Numbered from the stretch's first letter, positions 22,187 through 35,345 are shown. The stretch is 64,000 bases of DNA from Oxyruncus cristatus (GCA_013399855.1 VXAY01003740.1:362917-426916), one strand, 5' to 3'. Numbers and translations are program-made. The notes: generated from the letters alone by a model not told the origin.

Positions 22187-25100
22187 CCACTAACAGATTT
22201 CACACTGATCAGAAACAGAGGGAACAGGCTGAGAATATTAATGTTGTCTACGTTTTATTAAACGCCTTTTCTTCTGTCATTGAGGCTGGCCACGTGTTCT
22301 TGCATGCATGTATTGTGCTATGTTAAATGTCAGCCTTCCTATTTGCCCTGGGGACAAGGAACTTCCTCACCACTGTTAGCCTGCTAGAGTCAGCAGCTCT
22401 CAATACATATCAGCAAAACCTTACGCTATTAGAACGTAGACATGCAGACCTTGAAGTAACATTGTTGCCATCTTACACTTGGGAAAGCTGAGGCAGAAAA
22501 AGGAAATATAAGCCAATTTACCTGGTAGGCCAAAGGCAGATGATCTTTGGTTTTGACCTGCTGGAAAAGTGAGAGTCACCACTCTCAGTGAATAGAGAAG
22601 TGAAGACAGACAGTGAATAAAACAGAGAATTTCTGATCTCAGGATGCTGTTGGCAAAGAGGAGTGGAGAGGAACAAAAGTCTTCCAGATCAAGTAGCAAG
22701 GTGTCTCTGAGAGGAAAGAGATTGTAAATGTCTAACTAACCTCACTTCATCAGAAAGAGATTAATATTTTGAGAAATATTCAAAGTGAAGACATCACAGT
22801 CTATGTGATTGTCCCAAATCAAATCAAAGAAACAAACAGAACCAAGACACTTTTCTTCAGGAGAGTGTCATATCTTAAGCTGGTAGGCTATAACCCATAG
22901 GGTATAGGAAATATTATAATAACACATACTTTATCATGCCTTGTTCTTTAATTGTCTTTCACACTGTATAGTTTTCCATTTTACCCTCTGCCTTGCTCCA
23001 AACCTAAATATAAATAAACCACATACTAAAGAAAGCCTTTCTAGCATTTAGCATTAAATCTTTAAGACAGACCACAGTGCAATTAAACTATTGTGTTGCT
23101 CGAGGTGCGAAACAACTTGGAATGTGGTTTTTCTTATACTTCACACTTCGCTTGTGTCAAGAAACAATGCCAAATGGCAACATGTGAAGTCTGTGGATGG
23201 TGGCTAAATATATCTTATTGTGGCTAGTCTGCAGATCCTGCTTCCTTGCTTCAAGCACCACAAAGCAAGCCAGAAGCTATGCAAAAGCAGGATGCCTGAC
23301 TTGACTTACTCGATCTGACAAATCCTAGAGAGCTTTCCTTACTGAGTTTGTTAGTTGGAGGGAAACTTGTTAAGATTATGAGTATTTTGAATTGGCACAC
23401 ATGGGGTATGGTGGAGGAGACAGGAGATAAATCCTGACAAAATCTCTTTTACTGCTAGAGAAAAATACTGTAACTGCCCTGCCGAGCATCTCCGAGTAGC
23501 TTTCTTTGAGTGAAAGCCACCTGGAAAATCTTCCTGACTCAGCTGGAGTATCAAAACAACTTGCCAAAACATCGGCTCAAGCTCAGCTAATCTCAATACT
23601 TGTTATTAAGCTATTAATGGAAACATGGAGGAACAAAGTGAATGTGTCAGGAAGTGTAAGACAGGGGAGGTGGATGCTGCCTTCCCTCCATTTTGCTACA
23701 AAGGAATTGTATCATAAACTTCAGAACGCCCCATTTGTGCATTTTGCCTTTTTGTGTACGGTGAGATTTTAAAAAAATTCTATATATAACCGAATACAAA
23801 ATAATAATACATAAGCTTGAACCTACGTATATATGTATATGCTCTTCATGGTCTGCTTAAGAAAAAGATCTAATGAGCAGCTCGAAGTCTTCTGTGTAAT
23901 TGCTTGCATTTCAATAGGAATTGTTATGACATTATAATTCAATCACAACAAAATCAAGTTTGATTTTTTTACTGTCATATAAGTCTGTCTTAATGTGACA
24001 GGGACCACTGGAAACAGACATCCTCTTTGAAGGGAAACATGGCCCCTTCTATCTTCTGCATCAAAATCCTGTGACTTGAAGAAGGAGCACTATGATGACA
24101 GTAGCACAACAACTTTCTACTTGATATTTTTGAGGGGTTAAATGGCATTAGGGTTTTATTGTCCCAAGTCTCATTCTATGTCTTAGTGATGACAAAGACG
24201 AGTTACCACTGTATGGAGAAAACAAGAGAAAAAGTGGATAAAGTTCCTATTTGGGGAGAATTGTGCATACAGCCTGTCTTTTCTGGCATTGGTTATCAGG
24301 ATCTTTGACAAGCATTCCAATTTTTCCCCATGCCTGTTTTGGAGCAAGTGAATTCCCCATATCATCGTAAGTGGATTGTTGCAGTTGCTGGGATATCTGT
24401 GTAAAAGTATGGATAATGAAAATAACTATACCTATATGATGCATTAAAATAAAAGGCTGAGGAATAATGCTGTTTAATTAGCAGCAAACAGAAACCAAAT
24501 GAAGATGATTAAATTTCTGTTGCTTGCTATGAAGGCAGACATTCCTATGCTTCAAATGAACAGTTAAAAGGACTGAGAACACTTCAAGTGTTCTCTTAAG
24601 CTATTATGAGCTTTCAAACCAATAGCTGTCTTAGGAAAGACGAGTTAGAATCTTTAATTAAGAATGAACTGGTATAATTTCCCAATAAATGGAACAGAAT
24701 GATATTCTGCTGTGTAGAATGATATGATAGCACTACTCCAGACTGGCAAACAACTCTAGTTGTTTTAAGAGCAGATCCTGGGGAACAGAACTGTATTATA
24801 AGTTCATGAGTGCCTGTTCCCTGCGGTACTGCATTATTTGACCAATTAGTGTTCAGAATGGGTCACAAGGCACTCTGTTTTAGAAAACCTTTTCAGAATG
24901 AACATTTTAAGATCTGTGCAAATCACTTCCACAGTGTGGTTATCAATAAAGCCTCCAAAAACTTCACACTTACTTTATAAAAAATGGTAATTTTTTTATT
25001 TGAAAATGTTCATAAAAGTATATTTCAGTGTTCAGAATTTGTTCAGATATAATTTTTTTTTTTTTAAATTTCCCCTAAAAAATATCCCTGAACTTCTTTT

Positions 25101-28100
25101 GCTACTTTTACTGGCCCATTTTTACCTTTTTTTTTTCCATTTTAATTAATTTGCTCTGACATAAAATATACACATATAAATATACAAAATAATGAATTCA
25201 CTCAGAAATCATATTTATTGTACTGCAGCTGAATTAACTGCTCTAATATCACTTAAATGTTTTCTTCTCCAAGTTGACTGTAAACTGCAACATTATGGTA
25301 TTTTTAGACAATTTGAGAGAAGGTCAATCATGATTAATTTTGGGATTGCTAAAGAATGCTGGGAAGGATAGAGTGTGAATTATAAAAAACAACAATCAGA
25401 GTATGCAAGTGAAAAAAAAAAAAAAAAATGAGGCCTGGTTTTCAGTGAATTTGAGTGTGGTTTCAACTTCTGTGACCACCCCATGATAACCTCAGTTGCC
25501 ACCCTTAAGCCTATTTGTACCTCAAATTCCCTTTACATCCAATTGTCTGCATCTCTACCTGACTGGATGGGAGGAAACAGGCAGGGGCACTGCTCTGTAT
25601 AGGGATTCATGCCAGGTTGCTAGAACAACTATGACGTCTTAAAACACACAGCTGAGCTACAGCCATTCCCCTTGAACAGGCACCAAGTTTGGGCTCTCTT
25701 CAACTCAATTTTATGTGTATTTTTAGTTAATAAATACTTGTTCTCTAGTTTCATTTTTGGGAGAGGAAAATATTAGGTGTTTTTAAATACCTATTGCTTA
25801 TTGGCAATTTAATATAATTGCATTATAAGGGAAAATATAATTTTTCCATTACTTTTTCACTAAAGGAAAAAAAAAATTAAATGGCCACGAATATCAGAGT
25901 CAGGTAGTTCTTCTGGGGCTTTCTCTGGGTGTTTGAGACATGCAAACAGGGGCTGAAACATGCTGCCTGGAAATATGTCGGAGTATGTGGTACTTTGGAG
26001 CTTTTGGTTTGAGGTTGGACTGGTAGGGAACTGTTATTTGGATTTGGCTCTCCAATGGAGAATTTTTAAGAAGGAAGCAGCTGTGATTGTAAAACTGCTG
26101 GCCCATCCACAACTGTAAGTCAGTGGGCAAAGGTGCTAATGGCTTACCTATTAGTGGGTATTACGATGTAAACATACAGAATGAAATTTACCATGGAAGG
26201 ACCAAAAATTGCTATATGATAGCTGTGCTTAGAACAGTAGTGATGTAACGAACCCTTTGCAACACTCCTGTCCCACCTAGCCTTTCCTCTATGCACCATA
26301 CTGTCTCTAATATCAACCTTGAACACAAGATTTCTCAACTGAAAGGCTCAATATTGTGATAGGAAAAGGGTCACTGAGTCTGAACTACATCCAGCAAAGT
26401 CTAACTTCTTAACAAAGGCCTTTTGATGAAAGTTGTTTTCTGTATGCAACTGGATCCCTTTTCATTGCCTCTCCTCTTACCACCTGCTCAAAGAAATAGG
26501 AGTTATGCACACTCTGAAAATAAAGACTATCAAAATGCTGCAAAACAGCACACCTACAAGCTTTGCAGCTCTGTTGCTGCATAATGAAGGAATTCTTATT
26601 ATTTAAATAAGAAATCTGAAAATGTAATAAAAAAAGATAAGGGAAATCTTTTTTCAGTGACATGAATGTATGAAGTTTGTCATAAAAATTTACTGAGATG
26701 TTGAAAATATTATTTCCTTTAAAGCTGGACAGCCATTGCACAATGAGGCTGCATTTTTAATGTTTGAATTGATAATAAACTGCTGAAAGCATTTAGGGAG
26801 CAGGTAGGTTGTGATTACAGTATTTTAGGAGTCTGTGTGTTTGAGTTCAACAGTCAGACATTCTTGTTATACAGAAGAGAATATGATCCTGCATTGCAAG
26901 CATTCAGTGAGAAGTGAATGTTTTCATTAAAGAAATTCTGAGAACTGATTTATGGCCCTCCGGTTGCATCTCATACTGGAAAAAGGAAGCCCTACAAAAA
27001 AAGTTGCTTGAAGGGAGTACAATATACTTTCCTAAGGGCCATCTAAAAAATTTTCTTTTAAACTAAATAAATTCTGAACAATGACATTGATTTTAGCTGC
27101 TTTTCCAAGTTTTAACTGCTTTGTGACTGTATTCCTTTAAGTTTCTGAAAGAGTTTTCTGAAGATACAAACTCCTAATGAAAAGACAGATGCTAAACTGA
27201 TATATAAGATATGTAGGAAAACACCTGGAAGTATCAGTATTTGTAATCTCAGTAAGGTCTGAAGATTTACTCATAAACTGAGATCCTGTTTTACTGAGTA
27301 TTGTTTAAACACAGTGCTGGTCTTTAGGTAGTTGCTAGTAGGGACTTAGATTTATACTAATTAAAGGTATCACAAGAAAATGGGTTTAAAATTGTATTCT
27401 ACATGGCCCAGAGATATGAAGAAGCAAGTGAAGTGAAAAAAACCCCCTGCAATTTATGATATTCTTACTTCAGAAGAAGTCTATCATGTCTAAAGACAAC
27501 CTACAACACGGTAATAAATTTTGTGTATCTATCAAAATTTGTTTCTCATGAGTTATAGTGTGAAATAGTTTGCATTTCCCTTTTCCATATTAAGGTCTGC
27601 TTCTGAACAGTTCATCTTCCTAGCATATGTAAATGGACACTGTGTCTGAAGTTGATAATATGAATAATAAAACAATGGGAAATTTGTATATGTTTACAAA
27701 CCTGTATCTTATCCAGCAACAAGTTAGTTAAGCAGGATCTGTAAGCTGTGTTTTACCTCCCCAAGATGTTCAGGTGAGATGAAAGCTCAAAGTCATGCTC
27801 CAAATGCTGACTGTGTTTGGAGACATTCAAAGACAGACCCAATCTCCTCTGCTGTTCCTTTTCCGTGTAACAGACTAAACCAATACCTCAAATAAAAACA
27901 CTCCTGCCTGGAGTGCAAGGAAAAAATAGTGTTGACAGGGAATGAACTAGATAATTTTCAATGCAATATTCCAGAAAACGTATCTATTGAACACGTCCAG
28001 TTCCCATTTTCTAACCAGAGAACTAGCTGCAGCTGTTTATTATGAGTGGTTGTGCCTGTTTGATAGTGTGGAATCATATTTGCATAAAGATAAAAGGGAA

Positions 28101-29694
28101 GGTGATAGAGAACAGAGTTTAATCATGCTTTTACCATTAATTAAGAGTAATTTCAGAGAAATTAGATCTAATTTGTTAAAGAATTCTTTCCGGTACATTT
28201 CACAATTATAAGACAGTTCTTGCTATGGCTTTCAAGACCATACCTGAGGGGGTAGTGTCACTCACTGGGCAGATCTAATGTTGCTGTGAAAGGCAGGTGT
28301 TTTGTTAGATTTCAGCTATACCCTTTCACACCTGCAAAGCCTTAACCATAGCACTGATGCTAATTAGGATCAGGTGCTTTCTCCACTCTCCAGACAAGGA
28401 ACTGGTATGAGTGTTACTGTATGTTATCTGGGAGCCTTTCATTTGTCTCTGCAGATGGGCTTTGAGACTTGCCATAAGGTGCCTTTACACACTTCTAGTG
28501 CGGAAAGAAGCTCAGACCTGGAAGAAAGTTCAGTGGAACAATGAGGTAAGGTCAGGCACAGAAAATGCCGACATCCAAGCTCATGACAAACATGGTGGCT
28601 ATGCACGGAGCAAGCAAACAATTTATAGTAAAAAAGGTACTTCACTAAGAGTGTGCAGCCATTATCTATTCTTTTCATCCTGGGATCTGGGGCAGGGATC
28701 TCAATATGCAGAAAATAGCAATAAAGTCTCTATAAAAACTGCAAGGTAGATATTGAAAAAATGTCATACTACTGACAGCTGCCAGATAACAGTCCAACTG
28801 AAGGGCTCTTATTCCCTTTAGGTTTGAAAGCTTGCTATTTATTCTGGAAAATAATGCCTTCAGCAAAGTTTATTTTTAATAAAACAACAGACTTTATTTG
28901 TGATTGCAACTACATAGTTCGAATATTCCATTATGGTACATGAAAATTTGTTAAAGGGAATTCCTAACAGAGCAATCTCTCCCAGTTTTTTCCTTTGCAC
29001 TTCCATGTGTTAATTTTGATGTTCTCCACTCCCTGCAATTTATAACAGCTAAGGAGTTCATAATGGCTGTGAGAAGGGGGAAAAAAGAGAAACCTACTGA
29101 AAGGGAAAAGAAAGGGGAAAAGGTCTACATTTTCAGGAGGAGCTTAGTTAATTATCTGACTCCTTCAGAGCCACCTGTGGCACGTGACACTACCTCAGCG
29201 AAACAATTAGTGTTTCTACGCTAAGGGGGAAAAACAGGAATAACTGAATACCAAGATGTTTGACGTGTTTAACTCTGAAGTCCAAGTTTACCTAGAACAG
29301 ACCCGAAGGACTGCAGATATAGGGCTTGTTGTTTTCCCTTGGGTTTTAAATATGGCATTCCTGCCCTGAACCTACAGAGTGGGAAGACAGGGAAGTTTTG
29401 TGTGAGGTGGAGTTTAGAAAAGCTAAGCTGTGGAGCACCGCATGCAATGAATCCTATTGTGCTGTTCTGTTTATGAATCCTCCTCTTCTGAACTCTGATA
29501 CAGCGAAGAAGCGCAATGGTACTATGTTTTTTCTTTCCCTGCTCATTTCTTACTGACTTTACTCTCTATTGGGGATGCCTGTGTAGTCCTTGGCCAAAAA
29601 TTGCTTGGACCGTAGTGTATTTAAACCATTTGAAACCAACAAATCAACATGCATATAAAATCTGATCATTGTGGATCTACTACTTTTTTTTTTT
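22187..29694. other. Gene-free AT-rich sequence
   Basis: About 7.5 kb without a recognised gene or transposable element. The longest open frames are 112 codons (+, 28,411-28,749) and 110 codons (minus, 26,409-26,741). The first contains the splice-bounded segment listed at 28,455-28,545. There is an A17 run at 25,412-25,428, T-rich stretches near 25,050 and 25,130, and a purine-rich patch near 29,075-29,120. Confidence 0.55.
28455..28545 (+). other. Candidate exon bounded by splice signals
   Basis: A 91-base segment sits between an acceptor-like sequence (a pyrimidine stretch ending 'gtctctgcag' at 28,454) and a near-consensus donor ('gaggtaagg', GT at 28,546). One frame is open throughout and gives 30 codons beginning WALRLAIRCLYTLL and ending VQWNNE. 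A second frame starts with ATG at the first base and meets a stop in the last four bases. No domain is recognised. It could be an internal exon of an unknown gene, a non-coding RNA exon, or chance. Signals of this quality do occur by chance in 64 kb. Confidence 0.2.
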
Positions 29695-30980
29695 TCCCAT
29701 AAGTCAGTCAGCCTCATCTTGATGCCTTGGAAGGTGACAGAGCACCAAGTCCTCAAAACCATTTTCAAGCATATAAAAGATGACAAAATGATGAGAAAAT
29801 CATCAGTAGCATGGCTTCACCACAGGGAAGTAATTGGCCAACTTTACAAACTTCCACAATGAAATGACTGGCCTAGTAGATGATAGGAGAGCAGAGGATA
29901 TTGCCTACATGACTTCAGTAAGGCCTTTGACACTGTCACCCATAAGATCCTCGTAGACAAGTTGTTAATATTGGGCTGGGTGAAGTCAGTGCTGTGAGTT
30001 GAAAACTGGCTGAACGTCCAGGTCTGGAAAATAGTGAACAGTGGAACTAAGACTAGTTGGAGGCCAGTAACAGTGGTGTAACCCAGGGGTCAATACTGGG
30101 TCCAGTTCTGTTAAATCGTCATTAATAATCTGGTTGATGAGGTCGAGTGTATCCCCAACACTTTTGCTGCTGACACAAAACTGGAAGGAGTGGCCAAGCC
30201 TGCTGCCACACAGAGGAACCTCAACAGTCTGGAGAAATGGGCCAAGGAATAAGCCAATACCCTACTGTATGCTGGGGACTGCCCAGATGGCGAGCAACTT
30301 GGCAGAAAAGGCCCTGAGGGTCCTGGTGGTCCTGGAATGGAACATGAGCCAACAATGTGCCCTTACAGCAAAGATGGCATCCTCTCTTGCATTAGGAGAA
30401 GTACTACCAGGAGGTTGAGGGAGGAGACCCTTCACTATATTCCCTTCCCCTGTACTGAGCACTGGTGAGGCCTCATCTCAAATCCTTTCAGCTTAAGACC
30501 CCTCACTACCTGAAAGACATTGAGGTGCTGGAGCATGTGTAGAGAAGGGCAACAAAGCTGGTGAAGGGTCTGAAGCACAAGTTTTATGAGCAGTTGCTGA
30601 GGGAACTGGGATGGTATAGCCTAAAGAAAAGGAGCAGGGCAGACTTTATTAATTTCTAGAACTACCTGGAAGGAGGTTGTTGTGAGTTGGGGTTCTTATT
30701 ACTTCTCCCAAGTAACAAGTGATAGGACAAGAAGAGACAGCCTCAGGTTATGCCAGGAGAGGTTTAGAATGGAAATTAGGAAATTTCTTGTTGAAAGGGT
30801 GGTCAGGCATTGGACAGATTGCCCAGGGAAGTGGTGGAATCACCATGACTGGAAGTGTCCAAAACATGTGTGGATGTGGTACTTGGGGATATGGTTTAGT
30901 GGTAAATGTGGTGGTGCTAGATTGATAGTTGGGCTTGATGATCTTAGAGGTCTTTTTCAACTGGAATGATTCTGTGATTC
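29695..30980 (+). mobile_element. CR1 LINE, 3' half with dead reverse transcriptase
   Basis: A long but decayed CR1 copy on +. It begins in ORF2 reverse-transcriptase sequence ('cagtcagcctcatcttgatg', near 29,702). The block DFSKAFDTVTHKILVDKLL is readable from 29,911, preceded by a one-base deletion that shifts the frame. The FADD box at 30,163-30,174 reads F-A-A-D, so the first catalytic aspartate is replaced by alanine; TKLEG follows. After ORF2 come the conserved 3' blocks: 'gtgccctta', 'ggtgaggcctcatctc', 'gggtggtcaggcattgg', 'gtggatgtggtacttgggg' and 'gatgatcttagaggtc'. The copy ends 'aatgattctgtgattc' at 30,980. The endonuclease and the front of the reverse transcriptase are missing, so this is a 5'-truncated insertion. 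A second CR1 starts at the next base. Confidence 0.93.
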
Positions 30981-31520
30981 ACCTCTCCTCAGCATTGGGG
31001 AAGCCACATCTGGAGTGCTGAGTTAATTTCTGGGCTCCTCAGTACAAGAGAGACATGGAGATTGTCCAGCAAAGGGCCACAAAAATCATGAAGGAACTGC
31101 AACATCTCTCCTTTTAGTAAAGACTGAGAGGGCTGGGGACTGTTCAGCCTGAAAAGAGGAGGCTAATCAGGGAAATTATTAGGTATATAAATACCTAAAT
31201 AGAGAATGCACAGACGACAGAAACAGGCTCTTTAAAGTGACAGTACCAGAGGCAATAGGCACAAACTGAAACACAGGAAGTTTTCTGTGAACACCAGGAA
31301 GCATTTCTTCGCTGAGGTGATCAAGCACTGTTGCAGATTGCCCAGAGAGGTTTTGGAATCTCCATCATTGGAAATATTCAAAAGTTGTCCTGGACTACTG
31401 CTCCAGGTGGTCCTGCTTGAACAGGGCAGTTGGAGCTGCTAGAGCTAGGTAGATGACCTCCAGAGGTCCCTCCCAAAATCAACCATTCTTCTGAATATGT
31501 AATTCAACAATTCTGTGATT
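30981..31520 (+). mobile_element. Second CR1 LINE, 3' part, abutting the first
   Basis: A separate CR1 copy in the same orientation, starting directly after the tail of the previous one. Its first bases ('cctcagcattggggaagcc') repeat a region already present in the first copy near 30,456-30,475, which proves a duplication rather than a continuation. Blocks in order: 'gggctcctcagtacaag', 'caaagggccac', 'tgttcagcctgaaaagagg', 'ggcacaaactgaaacacagg', 'ttgcccagagaggtttt', 'ggtcctgcttgaacaggg', 'gatgacctccagaggtcc', and a tail ending 'caattctgtgatt'. Coding sequence is essentially absent. The tail-to-head join suggests insertion into the 3' repeat of the older copy. Confidence 0.9.
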
Positions 31521-31780
31521 TTTATTTCATCCTTCTTCTCATCACTAACTTGAATAAGTCCTACAGCAGCCATTGTCTTCCTAGCAGCAGCAAAAACTCC
31601 AAATAAATACAAATGTAGATGCTGTTTATGTTAATGACTTTTGGAACAGCAGTTAACATTGAGAGGGTGGACTAATTAAATGGTATGTCCTTTCCTTCAG
31701 TGACCTCTGAATCAAACGTTTTTGCATAGCTATTGTAACTCCTTAAACTCCAGCCAGCATACATTCTAGGACAAGAAAAT

Positions 31781-31869
31781 CATAGAATCACAGAATCATA
31801 GAATCAGCCAGGTTGGAAAAGACCTCTGAGATCTTCAAGTCCAACACTTGATCCACTACCACTGCGGTT
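31781..31869 (-). mobile_element. CR1 LINE, 89-base 3' stub with flanking repeat
   Basis: A minus-strand CR1 reduced to its terminal 89 bases. On + it reads 'catagaatcacagaatcata' followed by 'ggttggaaaagacctctgag' and 'caagtccaacac'. It keeps the terminal short repeat of the CR1 tail and looks less diverged than other copies here. AAAAT lies on both sides (31,776-31,780 and 31,870-31,874), a plausible target-site duplication. Because flanking DNA is A-rich, chance cannot be excluded. Confidence 0.9.
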
Positions 31870-34800
31870 AAAATGTTCTGATTGAAATTGTTAGAACTAT
31901 TATTATTAATGTTTGCATTAGTGCAGCAATATTTTTATATATTGATATGAAAAACCTCTGCTCTGCTGTATATTATGTTCTTCCTTTTACTTGAAATGAT
32001 ATTGTAACTGCTGTCTTTTATAAGAAAGATTTATCACACCCAATCTCTGAGAAATACCTGTTTTTTAGAGGAAATATGTATTTAACATAGTTTTGAAGTC
32101 TTAAGAATATTCTCCACAAATTTGTATTTCAGTGAATGTATCTTTCTGTGTCCAGTGACAGAAAAAGAAGCAAAATATTGAAAATTCATTGGAAATATGT
32201 TCCAATGAATAACCTGCATCAGGATGATTACACTTGGAATGAAACAAAGCAGCCAATCAGACCAGGTGCTCTCAATATTGTTCCATTCTGCAATATATGG
32301 TAATTGTGCTAGGAGTGCAATATATATGCTATACATATACAAATACAAATGAGACAGCAATCATATATAACTGATTAATTCATCTTTTTCTTAGTTTCAG
32401 GTAATTTTATTGTAACAATCTGAGATGGTGTTTTATTGTTTTGTGGGTGATTGGACAAAATTATACACTATGACAATATTTTAGTGAGCAGAAAATGGAG
32501 ATACAGAAAGCTTAAACATTATGTTTTATCTAGATTTTAGGCTATTAAAACATTTATCTGAATAGTTAAACAAGTAATGGTACATTTTTAAAATATTTCT
32601 GTTTGTCCCGATGTCGTTTTGGCAATTGAGAACTGACCCGTAGGTACCCACCCAAAAGACTCTGAGAAAGCAAACCCTGAAATGGGAAGAGGAATGCTGA
32701 CCACCTGAAGAGCTAATCCTTCTTGTCCAGCCTGTTTGAAGGCTGTTTGAACTGCTGGTTCAATGGAGTTATTTCACAAATCTTTACAGAATCTTTATAA
32801 CTTTTATATAATAATTATAGAAGTGGAACGAAACTATGAACCACCTAGGTCTATCTTCTGTCTATAACAATTTCTAAGTGTCTCCATGGACAGCATAAAT
32901 TACTTAAAAGGCACAAAATCATGGAACAGTTTAACCATGGGAGAAGTCTTTTCCTAATGCCAAATGATAACCAGTTTTATACCAAGGCATGAGGTTTTCT
33001 TGTCGCAGATTCAGACTATTTGTTCAGTGAACTGAATGAGAGAGTGCCCTGCCTCCCCTTCACTGTTCAGGGTTGACAGTTTGTGGGTCCTATCAAGCAA
33101 TAGCTTTAGTCTCCAACTTGTGCTGACTGTGTATGACAGCAAGACCCCCTTGCCCAGGCTTTTTACCAAGGAGAGACAAAATCTATGCTATGTGTTTTTA
33201 TCCCAGAAAAAAAATGAACTCCCCAGTTCTTCAATCAACAGAATAAAACACAATTACAAATACTCATACCGCACCTAATAGCTGACTTTCATAAGAATGC
33301 CTGATTAAGCCCTGAGGTATCTTGCACCTGGACCTCCAAGGGTTTCCTTCTAAAACAAACACTGCAGCTGTTGAGAATAAATTCCACTTGTTCTCGTCAT
33401 CATTTCCTGATGCTTTTTTCCTTCAATCTCTCCTGTTTGTTTTTTAACTGCCTGTAATATATTTGAACAAAAAGATAGATGTGAAGCCCCTTATTATCTT
33501 CCTCTGGAGTCTTTAGATAGGTTAAAATGAAAGAAATAGCATTGTATGCCCATGCGTTTGAGTTTAAACCTCCCCTGACTAAAAGTGAGAATATTGCAGT
33601 TTGCAATTATTCTCACATAAAAGAGATAAAAAAATCTTTCTCATGATCGAGTGCCAGATTCATAACAATATTTTTGCTCTGGCTTTTTTTTTTCGTCATA
33701 TACTTCATGGTATGGCCTGCGTGGTCTGGCCCTTTTGCCTTACTGCAAGTTTGGTAACTGACATCAGCCTCTAACAATGTAGCTAGTATTCCTTGTCCTC
33801 ACAATCTGTTCTGTAATGCATGTAGTTTTCCCTTCTTTTGTTAATAAAACTTCTGTTGTACTATTTGCTATATACCAATGTCTAGCTGAAAACTAATGCA
33901 CCGAATTTTCGCGTGGAATGACATTTCAGATGATGATTCCTACTACAGTATCCATCTTTCCTTCAAAAAAATTTATGTAACTAGTGTTACTTTTGTTCTT
34001 GTTGTTCACTTTGCTGGTGCTTGGAAAATTATGCAAGAGTTTGTATTTCTTATCATGTACTGGTTATGGTATTGAATTTTGCTGTTTGCAATTACATGTG
34101 AACGTCTACCTGATTAATATTTTTTCCTATGGTGAGGAGCTCCTAAAGCTTTTCCTTTTAGTAATATTTTGAAGTTATTAAAAGAGTATTCAGTGTCAGA
34201 ACTCTGTTGGCCTTTATAAGCTTTGACCTCAGACAGATTACTGTCTTATATTGGTTAACTCTAGTTACTCTGGTAGTTATTTCAGACCTGTTCCTTTCAA
34301 ACTGCACTATTTAACCCTTTGGCTTCATCTGTTACTGCTATATATTTTCTTCTCTTTCTACCTTTTGTTTGACAGAATCTCACTCGTAAGTTTTATATAA
34401 CTTCTGATAAACCCAGTTGTTACAGTTACCTTCTTAGTCCTCTCTGCAGGAGTTAAATGAAAAATCGGACAGAACTTGAAATTGAAAACTTCAAATACAT
34501 GAGTCAGGGCTAGCTCTGAATAAATATTGTCATATTTTTTTACAGGGACTATTGTTTGCAAATACAGATGGGAACACAGGTCCTTCCTTGTTCGTCTGCT
34601 TCTTTGTAGTGTTAAGTGATCCCTCACTGCTTAAGATACTTGCAGGAGCTAAGCTTTATTCTGGTGAGTGAAGGACTTCAGCTCTCTCTGAATAATGAAA
34701 ACTTTTTGGCTGTTGCTTCCTCTGAGGAGCTGAACTGTGAGTGTACATCTCCAGCGCAGGAGAATATGCCACTCCCTGGTCTGTAAAAATTCTTACAAGA

Positions 34801-34904
34801 ATTAGTGAGCAAGATCATAATCCTTGATATGTTACAGGAACCAAATTAAATAGAGGTTTGAGATGAATATGCTGAGATCATCTCCCAGTGAGAGAAGACT
34901 CTCG
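31870..34904. other. Gene-free AT-rich sequence
   Basis: No gene or recognised repeat. The longest open frame is 92 codons (minus, 32,082-32,360), without support. Short T runs and AT-rich stretches only. Confidence 0.55.
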
Positions 34905-34952
34905 AAATAATAATGATAATAACAGTAATGATAATAACAATAACAACAACAC
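34905..34952. repeat. AAT/AAC trinucleotide-like repeat
   Basis: About 16 triplets of AAT, GAT and AAC type, moving from AAT-rich to AAC-rich at the 3' side. A degenerate microsatellite. Confidence 0.85.
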
Positions 34953-35031
34953 CTCTAAATTTTATTGAAAAAACACTGGGAAATTTAGCTTTTAAAAGAG
35001 AAAAATAAAATGTCAGAGGGAGACAGAATAG

Positions 35032-35345
35032 TTTTTTTGGTTTGGTTTTTTTTTTTTTTTTTTTGGTGGTGGTAGGTTTTTTTTAATTTCAAAAAAAACT
35101 TTTCCACTTCTCACCGTGGCCTAAAAGCTAGGTCCCTTACTTGTTGTGAATCAGTTTCCACAACCTGCAGAGTTTTGGTGACACTGCAGCCTCCTCCACT
35201 CACTGACGCATTTTTTCGGTCACATCTGGCTTGCATGGCTGCTCACTCAGCATTTCCCAGGGCACATTCACTTCCCCTGCAGCCCCCAGGAATCCCCTCC
35301 CTCACTTTCCGGAGGGGCTCACCTGAATGTTTCTCCTAAAAAGAA
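35032..35345 (-). other. GC-richer segment joined to a T-rich tract; possible retrocopy
   Basis: On + a T-rich tract (35,032-35,086, including a 19-base T run at 35,046-35,064) is followed by a clearly GC-richer block to about 35,345. Read on minus this is a GC-richer body followed by an A-rich tail, the shape expected of a reverse-transcribed RNA. A perfect 7-base stem, CCCCTCC (35,294-35,300) and GGAGGGG (35,311-35,317), lies in the body. No long open frame spans it and I do not recognise a parent gene. It could equally be an unknown repeat or ordinary local variation in composition. Confidence 0.25.
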
